Source of the DNA: Nitrospira defluvii
GTDB taxonomy: Bacteria > Nitrospirota > Nitrospiria > Nitrospirales > Nitrospiraceae
Assembly (NCBI GenBank): GCA_011525625.1
Contig: WYAX01000015.1
Coordinates: 1-64,000 of the forward strand
Direction of reading: 5' to 3'
Length of the DNA: 64,000 bases
Shown piece after piece: positions 60,888-64,000 of the stretch (the first letter of the stretch is position 1; each line of letters starts with the position of its first letter). A program made the position numbers and the translations under genes. Under the pieces are notes generated by a model, which worked only from the letters and a program-made list of their open reading frames with translations, was not told the DNA's origin and ran no database searches.

Positions 60888-62912
60888 ATGAGTGATTACG
60901 CAGTTCTCGGCGACCTGTTGGTCATCTATGCAGTGTCCACTGCAGTCGTCTTCACATTTCACCAATTCCGTCTTCCGTCGATCGCCGGCTTTCTTGTGGC
61001 CGGGGCCCTGATCGGCCCGCACGGGCTGCATCTGATTCCCGATGTGTCGCAGGTTCATGTGCTCGCCGAGATCGGCATTGTCTTGTTGCTGTTCACAATC
61101 GGCATGGAGTTTTCGTCCGCGCATTTTGCGGCGGCCCGGCGCACGCTGATGGTGGCGGCACCGGTGCAGACCGGTGGGGTCCTCATTCTGGCGCTGCTCG
61201 GGGCGCTGGTGGTTGGACTGTCCTATCAGCAGGGTATCTTCTGGGGATTCCTTCTCTCGCTCAGCAGCACGGCTATCGTCCTGAAGGCGCTCTCGGAGCA
61301 GGGGGAGAGTGATTCCTTTCACGGCCGTGCCACAGTGGCGATCTTGATTTTCCAGGACCTTGCGGTCGTGCCGATGATGCTCATCACGCCGATTCTGGCC
61401 ACGCCCAGCGGAAGTGCGATGGGGATGGTGTTGATGACGCTGGTGAAGGCGGCGGTCGTGGTCGGGTTGATCGTCGCGGCGGCCTGGTATCTGGTGCCGC
61501 GCCTGTTGCGGCATATCGTGCGGAGCCGGAGCCGTGAATTGTTTCTACTTTCGATCATTGTGTTGTGCCTGGGGATCGCCTGGTTGACCTCTTTGGGCGG
61601 ACTGTCGTTGGCCTTGGGTGCCTTTATCGCGGGGCTGGTGATGTCGGAGTCGGAGTATAGTCACCAAGCATTGGCGGAGGTTCTTCCGTTTCGTGATAGC
61701 TTCAATAGTTTGTTTTTCGTGTCGATCGGCGTCCTGATGGACCTGCGGGTCGTGTTGGAGCATCCCTTCATCGTCTTGGGACTGTTGCTGGCCGTGATCG
61801 TCGGCAAGCTGCTCACCGGCGCCGGGGCGATGGTGGCGGCAGGATCTCCTCCCAGATCGGCGGTGCTGGTGGGAGTCGCGCTCGCGCAAGTCGGAGAGTT
61901 CAGCTTCATCCTCGCGCAGCAGGGGCAGGATGCCGGCCTCTTCACGGGAGATCAGTATCAGTTGTTTCTGGCGGTGTCGGTCCTGACGATGGTGGTGACG
62001 CCCTTCGGCATGCAGTGGTCGCCTGATTTGGGGAGGCGGATTGAAGCGGTGCAACGGCTTCGAGGTTGGATGCCCGCGCGCACGGCGGCGCACGTCGAAC
62101 AATTAGAAGGGACGCAGGTCCGCATTAAGGACCATGTCATCATTGTGGGCTACGGGCTCAACGGTCGCAACCTGGCCCGGGTTCTGGGTGAAACGGAAAT
62201 TCCGCATGTGGCGCTGGATCTGGACGGCGAAACCGTGCGCCGCGAAGCGCGGCATGGCGTCCCCATCTACTACGGAGACGGTTCGAATGCCAATGTGTTA
62301 CGGCATATGAAGATTGAAGACGCCAAAGTGTTGGTGGTCGCCCTGTCCGATCCATTTACGGCGCGACGAACGGTGAAAGTCGCGAAGGGGTTGAATGCGA
62401 AGTTGCACATCGTGGTACGGACGCGATACTTGCGGGAGTTGGAAGAACTGCATCAGTTGGGCGCAGATGACGTGGTGCCGGAAGAATTTGAGACCTCGAT
62501 CGAGATTTTTGCCCTGGTGTTGCGCACCTACAGCCTGCCGCAGGAGTTCGTGGCCCGTAAGGCCGAGCAGATCAGGCGGGAAGGATATGCCTTGCTGCGG
62601 CGCAGCGAAATGCCGGAATTGGCCCATCACCTCCGGGGCGGAACGTTGACCGACGTCGAGGTGGAAACCTGCCGGATCGATGATGAGGCGCCGGCGGTGG
62701 GCAAATCGTTGGCGGAACTCTCCATTCGTCCGCGGACCGGTGCCTCGGTCATTGCGTGGACCAGGAGTCAGGTCACACAATCCAATCCGTCTGAACAGGT
62801 GCGTCTGCAGGCAGGTGATGTGGTCACATTGCTTGGATCACGGGATCAGATTCGAAGAGCCATGGCGCTCCTGAACGAGCCGAATCATGGCACGAGTCAC
62901 CCGATGAGCTAG
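60888..62912 (+). CDS. CPA2-family monovalent cation:proton antiporter (KefB/KefC-like) with TrkA domains
   Basis: The 674-residue product has about 12 membrane helices (1-400) with the Kef-type pore blocks GFLLSLSSTAIVLKAL, FQDLAVVPM and GLSLALGAFIAGLVMSESEY, then a TrkA-N/RCK nucleotide-binding domain (VIIVGYGLNGRNLARVLGE) and a TrkA-C domain at the end. It exchanges K+ or Na+ for protons and responds to NAD(H) or ligands bound to the RCK domain. The ATG at 60888 lacks a strong ribosome-binding site. No KefF/KefG partner lies nearby. Confidence 0.92.
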   Translation: MSDYAVLGDLLVIYAVSTAVVFTFHQFRLPSIAGFLVAGALIGPHGLHLIPDVSQVHVLAEIGIVLLLFTIGMEFSSAHFAAARRTLMVAAPVQTGGVLILALLGALVVGLSYQQGIFWGFLLSLSSTAIVLKALSEQGESDSFHGRATVAILIFQDLAVVPMMLITPILATPSGSAMGMVLMTLVKAAVVVGLIVAAAWYLVPRLLRHIVRSRSRELFLLSIIVLCLGIAWLTSLGGLSLALGAFIAGLVMSESEYSHQALAEVLPFRDSFNSLFFVSIGVLMDLRVVLEHPFIVLGLLLAVIVGKLLTGAGAMVAAGSPPRSAVLVGVALAQVGEFSFILAQQGQDAGLFTGDQYQLFLAVSVLTMVVTPFGMQWSPDLGRRIEAVQRLRGWMPARTAAHVEQLEGTQVRIKDHVIIVGYGLNGRNLARVLGETEIPHVALDLDGETVRREARHGVPIYYGDGSNANVLRHMKIEDAKVLVVALSDPFTARRTVKVAKGLNAKLHIVVRTRYLRELEELHQLGADDVVPEEFETSIEIFALVLRTYSLPQEFVARKAEQIRREGYALLRRSEMPELAHHLRGGTLTDVEVETCRIDDEAPAVGKSLAELSIRPRTGASVIAWTRSQVTQSNPSEQVRLQAGDVVTLLGSRDQIRRAMALLNEPNHGTSHPMS

Positions 62913-62943
62913 CCCCTCGGTCCTGCCCACGTTCACCGGTCTG

Positions 62944-64000
62944 TTAACTTCTCCAGCGAAGCGTGACGCGGTCTTTTAACGGATGGTCCAACGGTGTTCC
63001 GGTTTGCACCGATGTCAGGTGGGCGGCTTTCAACTTGTAGTACCACTTGGCGGGGGTGTCGGCGTCGTCGATCAGCATCAAGGCCGGTTTGTATTTTAAC
63101 CCCACCGCTTGCCGCTCCATCGCCTGCTTATCTTGCTTCATGAAGATATTGGCAAAATACCGGAACAGGGGCTTGGCGAACGGGAGCCAGGGAAGGATGT
63201 TCCAGGCAGCGGCAAAATCGATCCGGCATTGCTGTTCTCCCACCGGCGTTACGGTGGCACGAGAGGAGACGAACATCGATCCGCACTGCACGAACTCAAA
63301 CCGTTGATTGGGGAGGACGAAGTCGATGGTCGTCGTCAGCGGCCCGCCGTAGAGTTTGTTGAGGAGCTTGTACGGCCCGCTGTTTTTGGAGGGCGCGTGC
63401 GGCACCATCCGGAATCCGTTGGGGATCGGCTCGAAGGTCTTTGCCTTGTCGTGCATGCTGGCTTGGGTTCGCCACCACGAGCTTTGGTGGACGAAGGGGC
63501 CGTGCGCGGGATCCATGAGGCCTACGATGCCGTCGTCGATGGTGCAATCTAAGATCGTGGAGATCTGGACCATTCGATAGGGCGTGGAGGGCAGCGGAAG
63601 GCGCGGAAGCTCCGGTATCGGCTGATCCGGCCGCTGCGGATCGGGCAGATACACCCACACGTACCCGTCTGCTTCCTGGCACGGGTAGGAGGTGATCCCG
63701 ATCTTCTCGGGTCGAAGCGCCGATCCTTCGACAAGAGCCGGGATGTGACGGCAGCGCCCGCCTGTATCGAATTGCCATCCGTGATAGGCGCATTCGACCC
63801 GCACTCCGTCAAAGTGACCGTACGACAAGGGCATGCCTCGATGCGGGCAAATATCTCGCATGGCCGCCACTCCGCCTTGCCGGTCACGACACACGAGAAT
63901 CGGCTGCCCCAGCATGACCTGGGTCTGCATCTGGCCGACGGACAAGGCGTTGCTGGTGGTCGCAGGATACCAGAAGCCGAACAAGGGGGCGCTTTTCGTC
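62944..64000 (-). CDS. Rieske [2Fe-2S] oxygenase, 5' end outside window
   Basis: The protein has the Rieske cluster motif CPHRG..CAYHGW near the N-terminus and the mononuclear-iron motif DPAHGPFVH (D/E-x-x-H-x4-H) of ring-hydroxylating oxygenases such as the pheophorbide a oxygenase or vanillate demethylase groups. The frame continues without a stop to the window edge, and the first start-like codon (TTG at 63984) is doubtful, so the true start lies outside. The remaining ~350 residues are complete to the stop. The substrate is unknown. It is transcribed toward the antiporter gene. Confidence 0.88.
   Translation of the reverse strand, partial: TKSAPLFGFWYPATTSNALSVGQMQTQVMLGQPILVCRDRQGGVAAMRDICPHRGMPLSYGHFDGVRVECAYHGWQFDTGGRCRHIPALVEGSALRPEKIGITSYPCQEADGYVWVYLPDPQRPDQPIPELPRLPLPSTPYRMVQISTILDCTIDDGIVGLMDPAHGPFVHQSSWWRTQASMHDKAKTFEPIPNGFRMVPHAPSKNSGPYKLLNKLYGGPLTTTIDFVLPNQRFEFVQCGSMFVSSRATVTPVGEQQCRIDFAAAWNILPWLPFAKPLFRYFANIFMKQDKQAMERQAVGLKYKPALMLIDDADTPAKWYYKLKAAHLTSVQTGTPLDHPLKDRVTLRWRS

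Noticed and set aside
1..64000. Search for CRISPR arrays, prophage, integrase, toxin-antitoxin and defence genes
   Set aside because: No regularly spaced direct repeats and no motifs of transposases, integrases, nucleases or toxins were recognised; the tRNA-His is not flanked by an integrase or a visible duplicated 3' end.

Overview
The window looks like chromosomal DNA of a GC-rich, diderm, chemolithotroph-type bacterium. The best guess is the phylum Nitrospirota, close to Nitrospira. This rests on the mix of a NirK-type copper nitrite reductase, many secreted c-type cytochrome, PEGA, SUMF1 and TRL-like proteins, an LptE and MlaA outer-membrane lipid system, ECF sigma modules and rich c-di-GMP signalling. 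The assignment is inference; no rRNA or other decisive marker is present. No transposase, integrase, CRISPR array, prophage or plasmid gene was recognised, and the region reads as ordinary core genome with lineage-specific genes mixed in.

Layout. 1-2900 (minus): an overlapping operon of an OB-fold-like secreted protein, a beta-hydroxyacid dehydrogenase and two tandem paralogous lipoproteins, the last one cut by the window edge. 2998-5644 (plus): an M20 peptidase, then nirK with a candidate Crp/Fnr-type site upstream. 5841-13504 (minus): a zinc alcohol dehydrogenase, a PEGA lipoprotein, a large secreted protein, an ECF sigma/anti-sigma/cytochrome c operon, a secreted protein with an internal duplication, and Der GTPase. 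13577-19103: a YrfG-like nucleotidase, a 1314-residue hybrid sensor kinase and a methyltransferase. 19223-24798: the housekeeping block leuS-lptE-holA with rpsT convergent, then pyrF and tRNA-His.

24831-30327: three consecutive PilZ-domain genes, then a likely osmoadaptation cluster (GT-A glycosyltransferase, MscS-like channel, small membrane protein, and a convergent mannosyl/glucosyl-3-phosphoglycerate phosphatase). 30328-35127: a 1599-residue TPR and transmembrane protein with a repeated Met-Pro-Trp-(Asp/Glu)-Gln motif. 35573-37350: a second ECF sigma operon of four overlapping genes ending in a DUF3106 repeat protein. 37398-39540 (minus): a three-gene HDOD-GGDEF signalling operon. 39756-42293: an AIM24 protein, a 107-bp inverted-repeat element, an M48 protease and a YfcE-like phosphoesterase.

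42420-48162: envelope genes (DUF3015, DUF4105, TRL-like lipoprotein, beta-barrel, alpha/beta hydrolase, MlaA). 48167-50445 (minus): the threonine-degradation pair tdh-kbl behind a promoter that predicts a leaderless message. 50692-55982: a TonB/TolA-like protein, YceI, a LolA-like protein, two SUMF1-domain proteins and HemD. 56157-64000: a VOC protein, an MBL-fold hydrolase, a UDP-glucuronate 4-epimerase-like protein, a small secreted protein, a HAD phosphatase with an apparent CTG start, a CPA2/Kef-type antiporter, and a Rieske oxygenase cut by the window edge.

The most interesting items are the MPW(D/E)Q-repeat protein, the glucosylglycerate-type osmolyte cluster with its own channel, the PilZ triplet, the pseudo-receiver GGDEF operon, the 107-bp inverted-repeat element, the candidate Crp/Fnr site of nirK and the CTG-start HAD gene. 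I did not find a clearly unprecedented multi-gene system. All family calls come from reading the translated sequence; no database search was run.
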